This document shows, piece by piece, positions 25,419 to 34,498 of a DNA stretch of 64,000 bases (its first letter is position 1; the number at the start of each line of letters is the position of its first letter). The position numbers and the translations under genes are program-made. The DNA lies in contig NZ_CP074380.1 in the NCBI RefSeq assembly GCF_022695595.1, positions 553,501-617,500 on the forward strand, written 5' to 3'. The stretch is from Streptomyces sp. MST-110588. GTDB taxonomy: Bacteria; Actinomycetota; Actinomycetes; Streptomycetales; Streptomycetaceae. Under the pieces are notes generated by a model. That model did no database searches. It saw only the letters and a program-made list of their open reading frames with translations, and was not told the origin of the DNA.

Positions 25419-26327
25419 TCAGTCGCCCTCCACGGCCTTTGCCGCGACGCGCAGCGCGCCCAGCGCGGCACGGATCGAGGGGCGGCGGTCGGCGTCGTGC
25501 CGCCAGATGGCGTAGACCTGTCGCCGCATGGCGTGGCCGACCGGCACCACGCTCACCCCTTCGGGGACCGGCCCGCGGCCGAGCCGGGGTGCCACCGCCA
25601 CGCCCAGCCCCTGGGCGATCAGGGCCAGTTGGGTGTGGTGTTCCTCGGCCATGTGCGCGATGCGCGGCTCGATGCCCTTGCCGCGGAGCGTGAACATCAG
25701 CCACTCGTGGCAGAACTCGCCCTGGGGCCAGGAGATCCAGTCGTCGTCGGCGAAGTCCTCCAGCTCCACCGACCGGCGCCCGGCCAGCCGGTGCCCCGCC
25801 GGCATGGCCACATCGGCGGGATCGTCCAGGAGCGGCGCCTTGGCCAGCCCCTCCGCCAAGCGCATCGGCCGGTTGTACCAGTCCAGGACCACCGCGAGGT
25901 CGACATCGCCGCGCAGCACGCTCCGTACGGACACCTCCGGGTCCATTTCACTCAGGCGCGGGCGGAGTTGCGGGTGGTCGGCGCGCAGCGCGGCGAGGGC
26001 GGCGGGGAAGAGTCCGCGTGCCGCGGTGGGGAATGCGGCGAGCCGCAGCTCGCCGACCGCCTGGCCACGGTGGGCCTCCAGGTCGGCCTGGGCCAGCTCG
26101 ACCTGCGAGAGGATGCGTGCGGCGTGCTCGGCGAGCAGCCGTCCGGCATCGGTCAGACGTACGCCCCGGCCGCTCTTGGCCAGCAGTTGCTGGCCGGTCT
26201 CCCGCTCCAGTTTGGCGAGCTGCTGAGAGACGGCGGAAGAGGTGACGTACAGGCCGTCGGCAGCCGCGCTCACCGAACCGTGGCGGGCGACGGCGCTCAG
26301 GGTCCGGAGGCGGTCCAAGTTCAACAT
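25419..26327 (-). CDS. LysR-family regulator, divergent from an EamA transporter
   Basis: This 302-residue LysR regulator has HTH residues in MLNLDRLRTLSAVARHGSVSAAADGLYVTSSAVSQQLAKLERETG and an effector domain after ~90. Start 26327 gives the canonical N-terminus; the open frame extends 11 codons further. It is divergent from the EamA/DMT gene with a 74-base gap holding an inverted repeat (26356-26370), the usual arrangement for a LysR regulator that controls its neighbour and itself. Confidence 0.85.
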   Translation of the reverse strand: MLNLDRLRTLSAVARHGSVSAAADGLYVTSSAVSQQLAKLERETGQQLLAKSGRGVRLTDAGRLLAEHAARILSQVELAQADLEAHRGQAVGELRLAAFPTAARGLFPAALAALRADHPQLRPRLSEMDPEVSVRSVLRGDVDLAVVLDWYNRPMRLAEGLAKAPLLDDPADVAMPAGHRLAGRRSVELEDFADDDWISWPQGEFCHEWLMFTLRGKGIEPRIAHMAEEHHTQLALIAQGLGVAVAPRLGRGPVPEGVSVVPVGHAMRRQVYAIWRHDADRRPSIRAALGALRVAAKAVEGD

Positions 26328-26355
26328 GTAAGGGATGCTAAACGAAGAGGTCGGA

Positions 26356-26370
26356 AACAATTCGCTTGTT
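26356..26370. promoter_or_regulatory. Candidate LysR operator AACAA-N5-TTGTT
   Basis: AACAA (26356-26360) and TTGTT (26366-26370) form an inverted repeat around TTCGC in the intergenic gap between the divergent LysR and EamA genes. It lies in locally AT-rich DNA, the typical layout of a LysR T-N11-A-like binding site. Confidence 0.45.
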
Positions 26371-26401
26371 CTACGGATTCCGGCCCTGCATCGTGATCCC
26401 C

Positions 26402-27499
26402 ATGAGTACCGCCCGTCCCCCGATCGCCACTCCCCTCCCGAGCGCCGACGCCCCCTCGGAAGCCGGCACTGCGTCCGCAGCCGGCGCTCCGTCCGTAATC
26501 GCCACTGTCTCTGAAACCGGCGCTCCCTCAGGAATCACCGCACCCCGGACCGCCGTCGCACCCCCTGCCGCCTCCCTGCCGGCCGACGGACCGGTCCGTC
26601 GTCGCCGCGCACTCGACTGGCGGGCCCGCTTCGCGATACTGACGCTGATCTGGGGCTTCAGCTTCCTGTTCATGAAGGTGGGCAACGAGGGATTCGCGCC
26701 GCTCCAAGTGTCCTTGGGACGGCTGGCGTTCGGCGCCGCGGTGCTGATCACCGTACTGGCCGTCAAGCGCGAGCGCCTGCCGCGCTCACCCCGGACCTGG
26801 GGTCACCTGGCGGTCGCCGCGCTCTTCCTCAACGCCCTGCCCTTCACCCTTTTCGCGTACTCGGAAATGACCATCCCGTCCACCCTGGCCGGCATCTGCA
26901 ACGCCACCTCCCCACTGTGGGGAATGGTTCTGTCCCTGGTCGCGCTCTCCGAGGACCGCCCGACCCGGCGCCGCGTCGCGGGCCTGGGCCTGGGCTTTCT
27001 GGGTGTCCTCACCGTGCTCGGCGTCTGGCAGGGTTTCCCGGGTACGGATCCGGCGGGCACCGCGATGGCCCTGGGCGCCTCGCTCAGCTACCCCATCGGC
27101 TGGATCTACCTGCGCCGTACCCTCGCGCACACCGAGGAGACCCACCTCTCCATGACGGGTGCCCAGCTCCTGCTGGCCACCGCCCAACTCGCCGTCGTCA
27201 ACCCCCTCTTCACCTCCTTCCCCACCTCTTTCTCCCTCATGCCGCTGCTGGCGGTGTTCGCCCTGGGCGCACTGGGAACCGGCGTCGCCTTCCTGATGCA
27301 GTACGGCCTGGTGGCCGAAGTGGGCCCCACCACCGCCCAGATGGTCACGTACTTCGTCCCCGTGATCGCCACCGCCGCGGGCGCCACCCTGCTGCACGAA
27401 CCGCTGAGCTGGAACACCCCGGTGGGCGCCGTGATCGTCGTGGCGGGCGCCGCCCTGACACAGAGCCGTTCCCGCCGCGCCGACAGCGGGAAGGACTGA
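26402..27499 (+). CDS. EamA/DMT-family exporter
   Basis: This 365-residue drug/metabolite transporter has ten predicted hydrophobic segments beginning ILTLIWGFSFLFMKVGNEGFAPLQVSLGRL, with two EamA repeats (the second begins about GTAMALGASLSYPIGWIYL). The first ~65 residues are a Ser/Thr/Pro/Ala-rich cytoplasmic tail. It is divergently transcribed from a LysR regulator that probably controls it. Members export amino acids or small metabolites; substrate is unknown. Confidence 0.85.
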   Translation: MSTARPPIATPLPSADAPSEAGTASAAGAPSVIATVSETGAPSGITAPRTAVAPPAASLPADGPVRRRRALDWRARFAILTLIWGFSFLFMKVGNEGFAPLQVSLGRLAFGAAVLITVLAVKRERLPRSPRTWGHLAVAALFLNALPFTLFAYSEMTIPSTLAGICNATSPLWGMVLSLVALSEDRPTRRRVAGLGLGFLGVLTVLGVWQGFPGTDPAGTAMALGASLSYPIGWIYLRRTLAHTEETHLSMTGAQLLLATAQLAVVNPLFTSFPTSFSLMPLLAVFALGALGTGVAFLMQYGLVAEVGPTTAQMVTYFVPVIATAAGATLLHEPLSWNTPVGAVIVVAGAALTQSRSRRADSGKD

Positions 27500-27584
27500 C
27501 GGGCGCGTCGGAGGAGGAGCCAGGGCACGGACGGGAATTGTCGGAGAGGGGTGGTCAGACCCGCGCGCTGGTGTCGGCGGTGTA

Positions 27585-28117
27585 GTGATCAACCTCGCGG
27601 GGGGAGCGGCAGCCGTGGCCGGATACTCGGGTGACAGCCAGCAGAAGTCGTACGGGAGCGGGGACGCGTACGGGGCCGGGAGCAGCAACGGAGGCGCGCG
27701 GCCGTGGTGCCGGCTGGACGCGGCGTCGCTGCCGAACGCGCTGACGCATGAGCCGAGCTGGCGCTTCCTCGTCGAGGTGGGCCTGCCGGCGAAGGCAGCG
27801 GGCCTGGAGTTCACCGGTCTGCGCGAGGGGCGGCTGAAAACCTTCCGGAAGGAAAGGGACAAGGAAAGCGACGAGGGCAGCGGAAGCACCGCCGTGGAGG
27901 ACGGGCGGCTGCTGGTCCTCGGGGAGCACTACCACGGACACGGATCGCTGGTCCTGGACGGCGCGACGGGCGGGGCGCACCTGGTCGCGTGGGAGCGGCA
28001 CGAGCTGCGCCATGGCCTCCTGGCCTCCGGCCTTCCCGACCTGGCGGGACTGGCGCCACCCCCGAGCACTCCTGGCGGCAGCTCGCCGAGGATCCGTACA
28101 CCGGGGGTCTCCTCTGA
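27585..28117 (+). pseudogene. SUKH-4-like immunity protein, frameshifted near its 3' end
   Basis: The translation contains SWRFLVEVGLPAKAAGLEFTGLREG, then LLVLGEHYHGHGSLVLDGATGGAHLVAWE and HGLLASGLPDLAGLA, the spacing of small SUKH-type immunity/knr4-like proteins common in Streptomyces. In the printed frame the end becomes Ser/Pro/Arg-rich. Adding one C to the run at 28059-28063 restores APPPEHSWRQLAEDPYTGGLL with TGA at 28115-28117. The GTG start at 27585 lacks an obvious ribosome site, and the first ~40 residues are low complexity, so the true start may be further in. No partner toxin is adjacent. Family assignment is tentative. Confidence 0.5.
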
Positions 28118-28324
28118 CGGACGCCGCCGTCACCGGTCCTGCGTATGGCCTCAGGACCGGCGTTGACGGCGGCTGTCAGAGCATTGCGGGCCGGTCCCCA
28201 GCCCTCAACTCTCGTCGCCGGGCCCTGCCGTCGAGCGTTTTGGTGACCCGCCCTCCGGCGCCGGGCAACTGGTGAAGGACCAAAGGCCGTCAGCCCCCGG
28301 CAGCGTGCCGCGGTTCCGGTGGGT

Positions 28325-29656
28325 TCAGTCGTAGCGGCGGGGTTCGCCCGGACCGAGGGCGGCGGCGACCGCGTCCGCGAGGGGAGGGAGTTGGTCGTCC
28401 GTGAGGGCTGAGACGGTGATCCGTATGCCCTGCGGGGAGCGCAAACGGAAGCGGGCCCCGGGCGCGACCGCCCAGCCGCGGTGCAGCAGACGGGCCACCG
28501 CGCCGGTCTCGTCCGGAACCGACACCCAGACGTTCATCCCGCTGCGCCCGCGCGCCGCCACTCCTCGGTCCGCCAGGGCCCGCATGAGGGCGTTACGGCG
28601 CCGGTCGTACGACCCCGCGACCGCCGTCACGTCCACCGCGCCCGTCCGCCACAGGTGGGCGACCGTGTCCTGGAGGAGATGACTCACCCAGCCGGGGCCG
28701 AGCCGCTGCCGTCCTTGCAGCTTGTCCACCGTGGCCGCGTCACCTGTCAGGGCCGCCAGCCGCAGGTCCGGGCCGTACGCCTTGGCCGTGGAGCGCGTCA
28801 GCACCCAGCGCTCCGTGACACCGGCGAGGGGGTGGAGCGGGTGGTCGACGATGCCGTGGCCGTGGTCGTCCTCGATGAGCAGCAGGTCCGGGTGACCGGA
28901 CAGCAGTGCCCGCAGTTCGGCGGCGCGGACGGCGCTCAGCACGGCGCCCGTCGGATTCTGCGCCCGGTCGGTGACCACCAGCGCCCGGGCTCCGGCGCGC
29001 AGTGCCCGGTCGACCTCTTCGGGCACCGGACCCTCGTCGTCCACGCCCACCGGTACCGGCCGCAGGGCGAGCGCCGCGATGAGGTCGAGCAGGCTCCCCC
29101 ACCCCGGGTCCTCGACGGCGACCCCGTCCCCGGGCCGCAGATGGGCGCTCAGCACCCGCTCCATGGCGTCCAGCGAACCGGAGGTCACGGCGACGGGCCC
29201 GTCCGGCACCCCGTCGGCGTCGAACGCCGAGCGGGCCAGGTGGGCGAGCTCCTCCCCCACGGCGGCCTCGCCGTAGAGCACCGGCCGCCTTGCGCCGCGC
29301 CCGGCGGCCTCGGCGAGCGCCGGGCCGAGCGCAGGCAGCAGCGCGGGGTCCGGGTTGCCGCTCGACACGTCCCGTACGCCCGGCGGCACCTGCACATTCA
29401 GCGCCTCACGGGAGGTGCTGGCGGGGCGCGGCCGTACGCGACTGCCACGCCGGCCCGCCGTCTCGATCACACCCCGCTCACGCAGCGTGCGATACGCAGC
29501 CGCGACCGTATTCGGATTGACCTCCAGATGAGCGGCCAACTCCCGTAGCGGCGGCAGGGCTTGGCCCGGCTGGAGCTCACCCGCGCCGACGGCCCGCTCG
29601 ACACTGGCGGCGATCTCCGATGCGCGCCGCCCTTCGATCCGATACTCTCCTAGCAC
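28325..29656 (-). CDS. MocR-type regulator (GntR helix-turn-helix fused to aminotransferase fold)
   Basis: This 443-residue protein has an N-terminal GntR winged helix (GELQPGQALPPLRELAAHLEVNPNTVAAAYRTLRERGVIE) and a fold-type-I aminotransferase domain from ~90. The latter has NPTGA and the PLP-lysine candidate in TRSTAKAYGPDLRLA. MocR/PdxR-like regulators sense PLP or PLP-amino acid adducts. The GTG start at 29656 lies 7 bases after a -10 element, so the mRNA is probably leaderless. The divergent gene encodes a pyridoxamine-oxidase-family protein, a common target class for PLP-sensing MocR proteins. Confidence 0.85.
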   Translation of the reverse strand: MLGEYRIEGRRASEIAASVERAVGAGELQPGQALPPLRELAAHLEVNPNTVAAAYRTLRERGVIETAGRRGSRVRPRPASTSREALNVQVPPGVRDVSSGNPDPALLPALGPALAEAAGRGARRPVLYGEAAVGEELAHLARSAFDADGVPDGPVAVTSGSLDAMERVLSAHLRPGDGVAVEDPGWGSLLDLIAALALRPVPVGVDDEGPVPEEVDRALRAGARALVVTDRAQNPTGAVLSAVRAAELRALLSGHPDLLLIEDDHGHGIVDHPLHPLAGVTERWVLTRSTAKAYGPDLRLAALTGDAATVDKLQGRQRLGPGWVSHLLQDTVAHLWRTGAVDVTAVAGSYDRRRNALMRALADRGVAARGRSGMNVWVSVPDETGAVARLLHRGWAVAPGARFRLRSPQGIRITVSALTDDQLPPLADAVAAALGPGEPRRYD

Positions 29657-29692
29657 AAACTTTATTATGCACTAGTGCAATGGAGTTGGCAA
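29650..29692 (-). promoter_or_regulatory. mocR promoter with overlapping operator
   Basis: On the minus strand TTGCCA (-35, 29687-29692) and CATAAT (-10, 29664-29669) are separated by exactly 17 bp, and the MocR GTG begins 7 bases after the -10. The 12-bp perfect palindrome TGCACTAGTGCA (29668-29679) fills the spacer next to the -10. Direct repeats CTAGCACAA (29650-29658) and CTAGTGCAA (29672-29680), 22 bp apart, resemble MocR half-sites. A plus-strand -10-like TATTAT (29663-29668) may serve the divergent gene. Autorepression with coupled control of the neighbour is the likely logic. Confidence 0.6.
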
Positions 29693-30384
29693 TGACCCGA
29701 GCAGCCCAGGCCCCGTCCTACGCACCGACCGAGCGGACCGTGCCGACGCGCGCCCGTGAGCGCGCCGCGTACGACCACGAGACGGTGCACGCCATCCTCG
29801 ACTCCGCCTATCTCTGCCATCTCGGCTTCATCCGCGACGGCGCGCCGGTCGTGCTGCCCACCCTGTTCGCCCGGGTCGAGGACCGTCTCTACCTCCATGG
29901 TTCGACCGGTTCACGCCCGCTGCGTGAGGCCGGACGGGCCCACGGCACCGACGGCGCCGCCCCCGGGCTGCCGGTATGCGTCACCGTCACCCATGTCGAC
30001 GGGATCGTGCTGGCGCGGTCCGCCTTCCACCACTCGATCAACTACCGCTGTGTCGTGGTGCACGGCACCGCCCACCAGGTCACCGACACCGCCGAGAAGA
30101 CGGCCGCCCTCGACGCGCTGGTCGACCATGTCCTGCCCGGCCGCGCCGCCGACTCCCGCCCGGGCAACGACAAGGAGCTCGCTGCCACCGCCGTCATCCG
30201 CCTGGACCTGCGCGAGGTCTCCGCCAAGATCCGCACCGGCGGGCCGAACGACGAGCCGGAGGACCTCTCCCTCCCGTACTGGAGCGGCGTGCTCCCCGTG
30301 TCCCCCGTGTACGGCGCCCCCATACCGTCCGACGACCTCGCCCCCGGCATCGCCGAGCCCGCGTACCTCCCCGGCCGCCGCTGA
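29692..30384 (+). CDS. Pyridoxamine 5'-phosphate oxidase-family (Pyridox_ox_2) flavin-binding protein
   Basis: This 230-residue split-barrel protein has HAILDSAYLCHLGFIRDGAPVVLPTLFARVEDRLYLHGSTGSRPLR followed by CVTVTHVDGIVLARSAFHHSINYRCVVVHG, the pattern of the nitroimidazole-resistance-like Pyridox_ox_2 family. ATG 29692 is preferred over 29680 because GGAG lies 6 bases ahead of it. It is divergent from, and probably regulated by, the MocR protein. FMN binding is expected; the substrate is unknown. Confidence 0.82.
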   Translation: MTRAAQAPSYAPTERTVPTRARERAAYDHETVHAILDSAYLCHLGFIRDGAPVVLPTLFARVEDRLYLHGSTGSRPLREAGRAHGTDGAAPGLPVCVTVTHVDGIVLARSAFHHSINYRCVVVHGTAHQVTDTAEKTAALDALVDHVLPGRAADSRPGNDKELAATAVIRLDLREVSAKIRTGGPNDEPEDLSLPYWSGVLPVSPVYGAPIPSDDLAPGIAEPAYLPGRR

Positions 30385-30522
30385 GACCGAGAGCCTGTGA
30401 CGCCGTCGCCCGGGCCTGCCCCGCTCGTCCCTCCCGGCGCCGCGATGGCCGGGAGAGACGAGCGGAGGGGTGAGGTGGCGGCGCGGCGGGCCCGGGCGGG
30501 CGGGCGCGAGACGGGGTGTGGG

Positions 30523-31599
30523 TCAGTTCGCCGTCGAGGCCGGATCCGAGGCCGGAATCCGGACCGTTGTCGTCGCGGTGACGGCCGCGGCGGCAGTGGT
30601 CATCGCGGTCGCAGTGGTCGCCGTGGCGGCAGTGGCGGTGCGGGCTTCCGTTACGGCCAGGGCCGCGACGGCCGTCAGCAGGACACCCGTACCGGCCAGG
30701 GTCGCCGCGGTCAGCCGCTCGCCGAGGAGCAGTACGGCCATGACCGCCGCGGTCACGGGCTCCACCAGCGAGATCACCGAAGCCGTGGCCGCCCGCACGG
30801 CCGCCAGACCCGCGAAGTACAGGCCGTAGGCGAGCGCGGACGGCACGGCCGCGACATAGCCCATCAGCCAGAGGCTGCGCGCCAGTTCGTGGGCGTGGGG
30901 CCACAGCCCCTCCACGGCGGCCAGGGGCAGCAGGCATCCGGAGGCGACGGCGAAGGTGCCGATCGTCGATCCGTACGCATCGCCGCCGCCATCGGCAGCT
31001 CCGCGTCCCGGTCGCCGGCCGGCCAGCGTCATGACCGCGCAGCTCGCGGCGGACAGCAGCGCGAAGGCGACGCCGGCGGGCCGGACCGTACCGGCTCCGC
31101 CACCGCCGAGGATGAGCACCACCAGACCGGTCAGCGCGCCCGCGACCGCCACGATGCCGCCGGCGCCGAGCCGCTCGCCCAGGGTCAGCCGGGCACCCAC
31201 CGCGATGAACACCGGGCCCGCGCCCATCGTCACGACCGTGCCGACGGCCAGTCCGGTGTCCTGGACGGACGCGAAGTAGGCGGCCTGGAACACCGCCAGC
31301 GCGACTCCGGTGACGGTGCGGCGCGCGACGCGCCGCCGCGCCGGTTCCTTGGGGCCCACCGCGCCGGAGCGAACGCGCGACAGGGCCGCGGCCCTGCGCC
31401 GGCGCGTCACCGCCCGTACGGCCAGCAGTACCACCAGGCCGCCGAAGGTCCGCCAGAAGGTGAGCGCCACGGGGCCCAGGCCGCTGCTCCGGTAAAGGAA
31501 CGCGGCTGCCGCACCCGCCGTTCCCCAGGCGGCTGCGGCGATGGTGACGTACAGCATTCCCCGGCCCACGGACAGGGCAGGGGTGGACGAAGCATGCAT
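30523..31599 (-). CDS. EamA/DMT-family transporter
   Basis: This 358-residue protein has ten hydrophobic helices from [40 protein letters not shown] to [16 protein letters not shown], with the second EamA repeat beginning near [19 protein letters not shown]. The C-terminal ~35 residues are Thr/Ala repeats ([20 protein letters not shown]) and are probably disordered. It lies upstream of another EamA gene on the same strand but 370 bases away, so the two are not obviously one operon. Confidence 0.82.
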   Translation of the reverse strand: MHASSTPALSVGRGMLYVTIAAAAWGTAGAAAAFLYRSSGLGPVALTFWRTFGGLVVLLAVRAVTRRRRAAALSRVRSGAVGPKEPARRRVARRTVTGVALAVFQAAYFASVQDTGLAVGTVVTMGAGPVFIAVGARLTLGERLGAGGIVAVAGALTGLVVLILGGGGAGTVRPAGVAFALLSAASCAVMTLAGRRPGRGAADGGGDAYGSTIGTFAVASGCLLPLAAVEGLWPHAHELARSLWLMGYVAAVPSALAYGLYFAGLAAVRAATASVISLVEPVTAAVMAVLLLGERLTAATLAGTGVLLTAVAALAVTEARTATAATATTATAMTTAAAAVTATTTVRIPASDPASTAN

Positions 31600-31971
31600 G
31601 AGAGTTCTTCTCCGGGAAATCCGGGGCGGCGCGCGTACGGCGCCGCGCCTTGGTCGCGTGGTCCCGTGTGCGGGCAGCGACGACCACCTCGGGGCCGTGC
31701 CCGAGCTGGTTGCGATTCCTCGGAGACCGCCGCCCGCGTCAGGCGGCGGGCGGAGGAAGAACAGTCACATGCATGATCGTCACCTTATGGGGTGGGCGAA
31801 GCGGACGACAAGCCGTTTCAGGGCGTGCCGACCCGTCCGGGTCCCGGATGCTGTGTGACGTCACCGATCGGCCGGACCCGCCGCGGCATCCGGGGCGTCG
31901 CCCCTCGCCGTGAGGTCGCGTGCGGGCGCGAATTCCTTCTTCGCCGGGGGCCGTTCGTCTCCGCAGCGTCG
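31600..31971. other. Intergenic region between two EamA genes, no gene seen
   Basis: These 372 bases separate two minus-strand transporter genes. Short open frames exist but read as Arg/Pro-rich shadow sequence. A GC-rich inverted region lies near 31632-31650. Nothing else is supportable. Confidence 0.5.
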
Positions 31972-33084
31972 TTACTTCACCGTCAGGCGGCCGTCCTCCA
32001 CGAGGCCGTCCGTCATCGGTACGGCGTCGCTCGCCGCCGGGCCGCCACCGGCCACCACCGCGGCATCGGCCGCGTCACCGGTCGGCTTGGGCGTGGCGGC
32101 CTGTGCGATGAACGCGCCGGCCAGCACGATGACACCGCCCACCATCTGCGGCGCGGACAGCCGCTCACCGAGCAGCACCCATGCCAGTACGGTCGCGATC
32201 ACCGCCTCCAGGCAGGCCAGCACTCCGGCGACCTGCGGCGAGAGCCGGCGTACCGCGAGTACTCCGGTGAGGTACGCCAGCACCGTGGCGATCAGCACGA
32301 CCCACAGGAGCAGCAGGACGGCGGGGACTTCCGTCCCGTTCATCCGCGCGCTGCCGCCGAGCACCGGCCAGTCCAGTCGCCACGGCCGGGCGATCGGCGT
32401 CAGGACGACCGTGCCGATCAGCAGGCCGTACGCGATCACGCCCAACGGGTCCGCCGCACGCTCGCCGGCATCGTCACCACTCAGGCCGTCCCCACTCAGG
32501 CCGTCCCCACTCGGGCCGCCCCCGCGCCGGCCGTCACCGTCACCGCCGCCTTGGTCGGAGAGGACGAAATAGCCCACCTGACAGCAGGCCGCGGCGAGCG
32601 CGAGCACCAGCCCGATCACATCGAAGCTCAGCCCCGACCACACCTCGACCACACAGGCCAGTCCGCCGACCGCCAGCACGACGCCGACGGCCGCGGCGCG
32701 GCTCACCGGCCTGCGCTGGACGAAGCGCACCCATCCCAGCAGCAGCGCGGGCCCCAGGTATTCGACGAGCAGGGCGACCCCGACCGGGATGCGGGAGATG
32801 GCGGCGAAGTAGCACGCCTGGACGCCCGCCACGGCGAGCAGTCCGAAGCCCACGAGGAGAGCGGGGCGGCGGCGCGGCAGGCCGCGGTGGCGCCAGGCGA
32901 GCGGCAGCATGACCAGGGCGGCCCCCGCCACCCGTAGCCAGGTGACGTGCAGGGGTTCGAGCCCCGCTTCGATCAACGGCTTGGCCGCGACACCTGATCC
33001 GCCGAAGGCGACCGCCGACGTCAGGGCCAGGCCGAGACCGACCTGTCTGCCCCGGCTCGCTCCACTTCCCGAAGACATGCGCAT
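31972..33084 (-). CDS. EamA/DMT-family transporter (RhtA-like)
   Basis: This ~370-residue protein has two EamA repeats: GLGLALTSAVAFGGSGVAAKPLIEAGLEPLHVTWLRVAGAALVML and, after a central Gly/Asp/Ser-rich loop, GVIAYGLLIGTVVL and further helices ending LGERLSAPQMVGGVIVLAGAFIAQA. The loop contains tandem GDGLS repeats encoded near 32480-32520. The start is uncertain: 33084 begins MRMSSGSG, and the open frame extends to 33162. It resembles amino-acid/metabolite exporters of the threonine/homoserine type. Confidence 0.82.
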   Translation of the reverse strand: MRMSSGSGASRGRQVGLGLALTSAVAFGGSGVAAKPLIEAGLEPLHVTWLRVAGAALVMLPLAWRHRGLPRRRPALLVGFGLLAVAGVQACYFAAISRIPVGVALLVEYLGPALLLGWVRFVQRRPVSRAAAVGVVLAVGGLACVVEVWSGLSFDVIGLVLALAAACCQVGYFVLSDQGGGDGDGRRGGGPSGDGLSGDGLSGDDAGERAADPLGVIAYGLLIGTVVLTPIARPWRLDWPVLGGSARMNGTEVPAVLLLLWVVLIATVLAYLTGVLAVRRLSPQVAGVLACLEAVIATVLAWVLLGERLSAPQMVGGVIVLAGAFIAQAATPKPTGDAADAAVVAGGGPAASDAVPMTDGLVEDGRLTVK

Positions 33085-33285
33085 CGGGTCATCATGGCAG
33101 GAAGAGTCATGAGCGTCACCCCTTAAGCACCTGTCGCTCCTGACCGGCCGAGGGGCGGGCATGCCAGGAAGCCGGCAGGTTGGCGCCTGACGGCCGGCGA
33201 CTGACGGCTGATGGCTGGCGACTGACGGCTGGCGACCGGCAGTTGCCGGCCGGCGGCGGGCAGCCGTCTTCCGTACGACGACGCG

Positions 33286-33810
33286 TCAGTCCGCGGCGGT
33301 GAAACGGTCCCCGTCGAGCCGGGCCGCCAGCAACTCCGTGTCCACCGAGGCCCGGCGCAGCACCTCCGCCGCCCGCGACTCGGGGTCCTCCACAAGGGCG
33401 GCGAGCAGATCCAGGCAGCCGGCGCGGTGGACGTACCGCGCATGGGCACGGTCCAGCGCGCCGTCCAGGGCGGCTGCCGCGGCGGGTGACCAGCCGGGGG
33501 CACCGCCTTCACGCACCGTCGGAACCGCGCCCGAATCCTCGACGGTGCCGTGCCACTGAAGTCCGTACCCGATGCTGCGCTGTACGAGATAGCCGAGCAG
33601 CCGGGCGGTCCGGGGGCCTCTGCCGCCGAACGCCGCACGTACGGCCGGGTCCGATTCCAGCAGGCTGTGCAGCAGATGGGCGGTGTCCACCTGACGGTTC
33701 CCGTCGCGGGTGGCCCGTCTGCGGGCGGCGGAGACCACGGCTGCGAGTTCGGCGGTGAATCGCTCCTCCACGTCCCGCCGAACCCGTTCCTGCCGCGCCG
33801 CAGCATCCAC
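33286..33810 (-). CDS. Clp repeat (ClpN) domain protein
   Basis: This 174-residue protein has two Clp N-terminal-like helical repeats: RFTAELAAVVSAARRRATRDGNRQVDTAHLLHSLLESDPAVRAAF and AAAAALDGALDRAHARYVHRAGCLDLLAALVEDPESRAAEVLRRA, the fold that docks substrates and adaptors on ClpC/ClpA. There is no AAA+ ATPase domain, so it is a stand-alone N-domain protein, possibly a decoy or adaptor for ClpC. GTG 33810 is chosen because GGAAGGG lies 10 bases upstream. The open frame continues to 33906 with Arg-rich, unlikely coding sequence. Confidence 0.75.
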   Translation of the reverse strand: MDAAARQERVRRDVEERFTAELAAVVSAARRRATRDGNRQVDTAHLLHSLLESDPAVRAAFGGRGPRTARLLGYLVQRSIGYGLQWHGTVEDSGAVPTVREGGAPGWSPAAAAALDGALDRAHARYVHRAGCLDLLAALVEDPESRAAEVLRRASVDTELLAARLDGDRFTAAD

Positions 33811-34222
33811 GTCGATGCCACCCTTCCTTATTCGTTCCGGCGTTGTTCCGGCGTCATTTCGATGTCCCCGCCTTTGAGGCATCACGTGCCCTCGCGGAGT
33901 GCTCATGGAGTCTCATGGCGTCGCCCGCGCCGCTACCCGGTCCGCTGTCGCCCGCCGTACGATTCCGCGCCACCTCTACCCCACCAGTTCCCAGCAGGCC
34001 GCGGCATCCCCGGCAGGGAGCATTCGCGCGTCCCACTCAAGTCGGGTACGGCTGCTGAGCCCTCATCCTCGCGGAGGAGCGCAGGAGCGCAGGAGCGTAG
34101 GAGCAGCCGACGGCCCCTGTCGTACGCGGCGCAACGCGACGCGGCGCAGCACAGCGCGGAGCGACACCGCTCCCCGAGCGCCGTTTCCAGAGGGAATTGT
34201 CCGTCCATAGCGGACGAAAAAG

Positions 34223-34249
34223 GGCAAGGAAAAATATCCATTCCTTGCC
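34223..34249. promoter_or_regulatory. 8-bp inverted repeat upstream of the rifamycin element
   Basis: GGCAAGGA (34223-34230) and TCCTTGCC (34242-34249) are perfect inverted copies around an 11-base AT-rich loop. It sits 24 bases before the rifamycin-associated element in the only AT-rich patch of this gap. It shares GGCAAGG with that element, so it may be a second, wider-spaced binding site, or a terminator hairpin for unknown upstream transcription. Confidence 0.4.
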
Positions 34250-34272
34250 ACTCTTAACTTATAGCGCACTGG

Positions 34273-34291
34273 GGGGCTTGCGGCAAGGCCC
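34273..34291. promoter_or_regulatory. Rifamycin-associated element (RAE)
   Basis: The sequence GGGGCTTGCGGCAAGGCCC is a near-perfect inverted repeat with arms GGG-CTTGC / GCAAG-CCC. It matches the 19-bp rifamycin-associated element described upstream of rifamycin-inducible resistance genes in actinomycetes. A TATAGC sequence lies just upstream (34260-34265), as a possible -10 box. Its position ahead of a helR-type gene fits the known association. Confidence 0.85.
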
Positions 34292-34498
34292 CGGTCGTGC
34301 CGCACAATCTCCGGCCGAGGCCGGAATCGGAGCGCTGCTCGTCACGGCCACCTCACCTCCAGCCTCAACGACCACCAGCCCACGTGACCACCCGGCCCCA
34401 CGGCCCTACGCCCCGGCGGCCACCAAGTTCTCTCACCGGTCCGGACGCCTTGCCGCGCGCAACGGTCGCAAGCGACCTCAGATCATCGGAGCCCTACC

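Larger units (their letters stand above)
33811..34498. other. Intergenic region upstream of helR
   Basis: About 690 bases have no convincing gene; short frames on both strands are low-complexity Arg/Ser/Pro sequence. It contains an AT-richer segment at ~34190-34265 with two inverted repeats (GTCCG/CGGAC at 34199-34215 and GGCAAGGA/TCCTTGCC at 34223-34249), and then the rifamycin-associated element at 34273-34291. The region is therefore the control region of helR. Confidence 0.6.
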
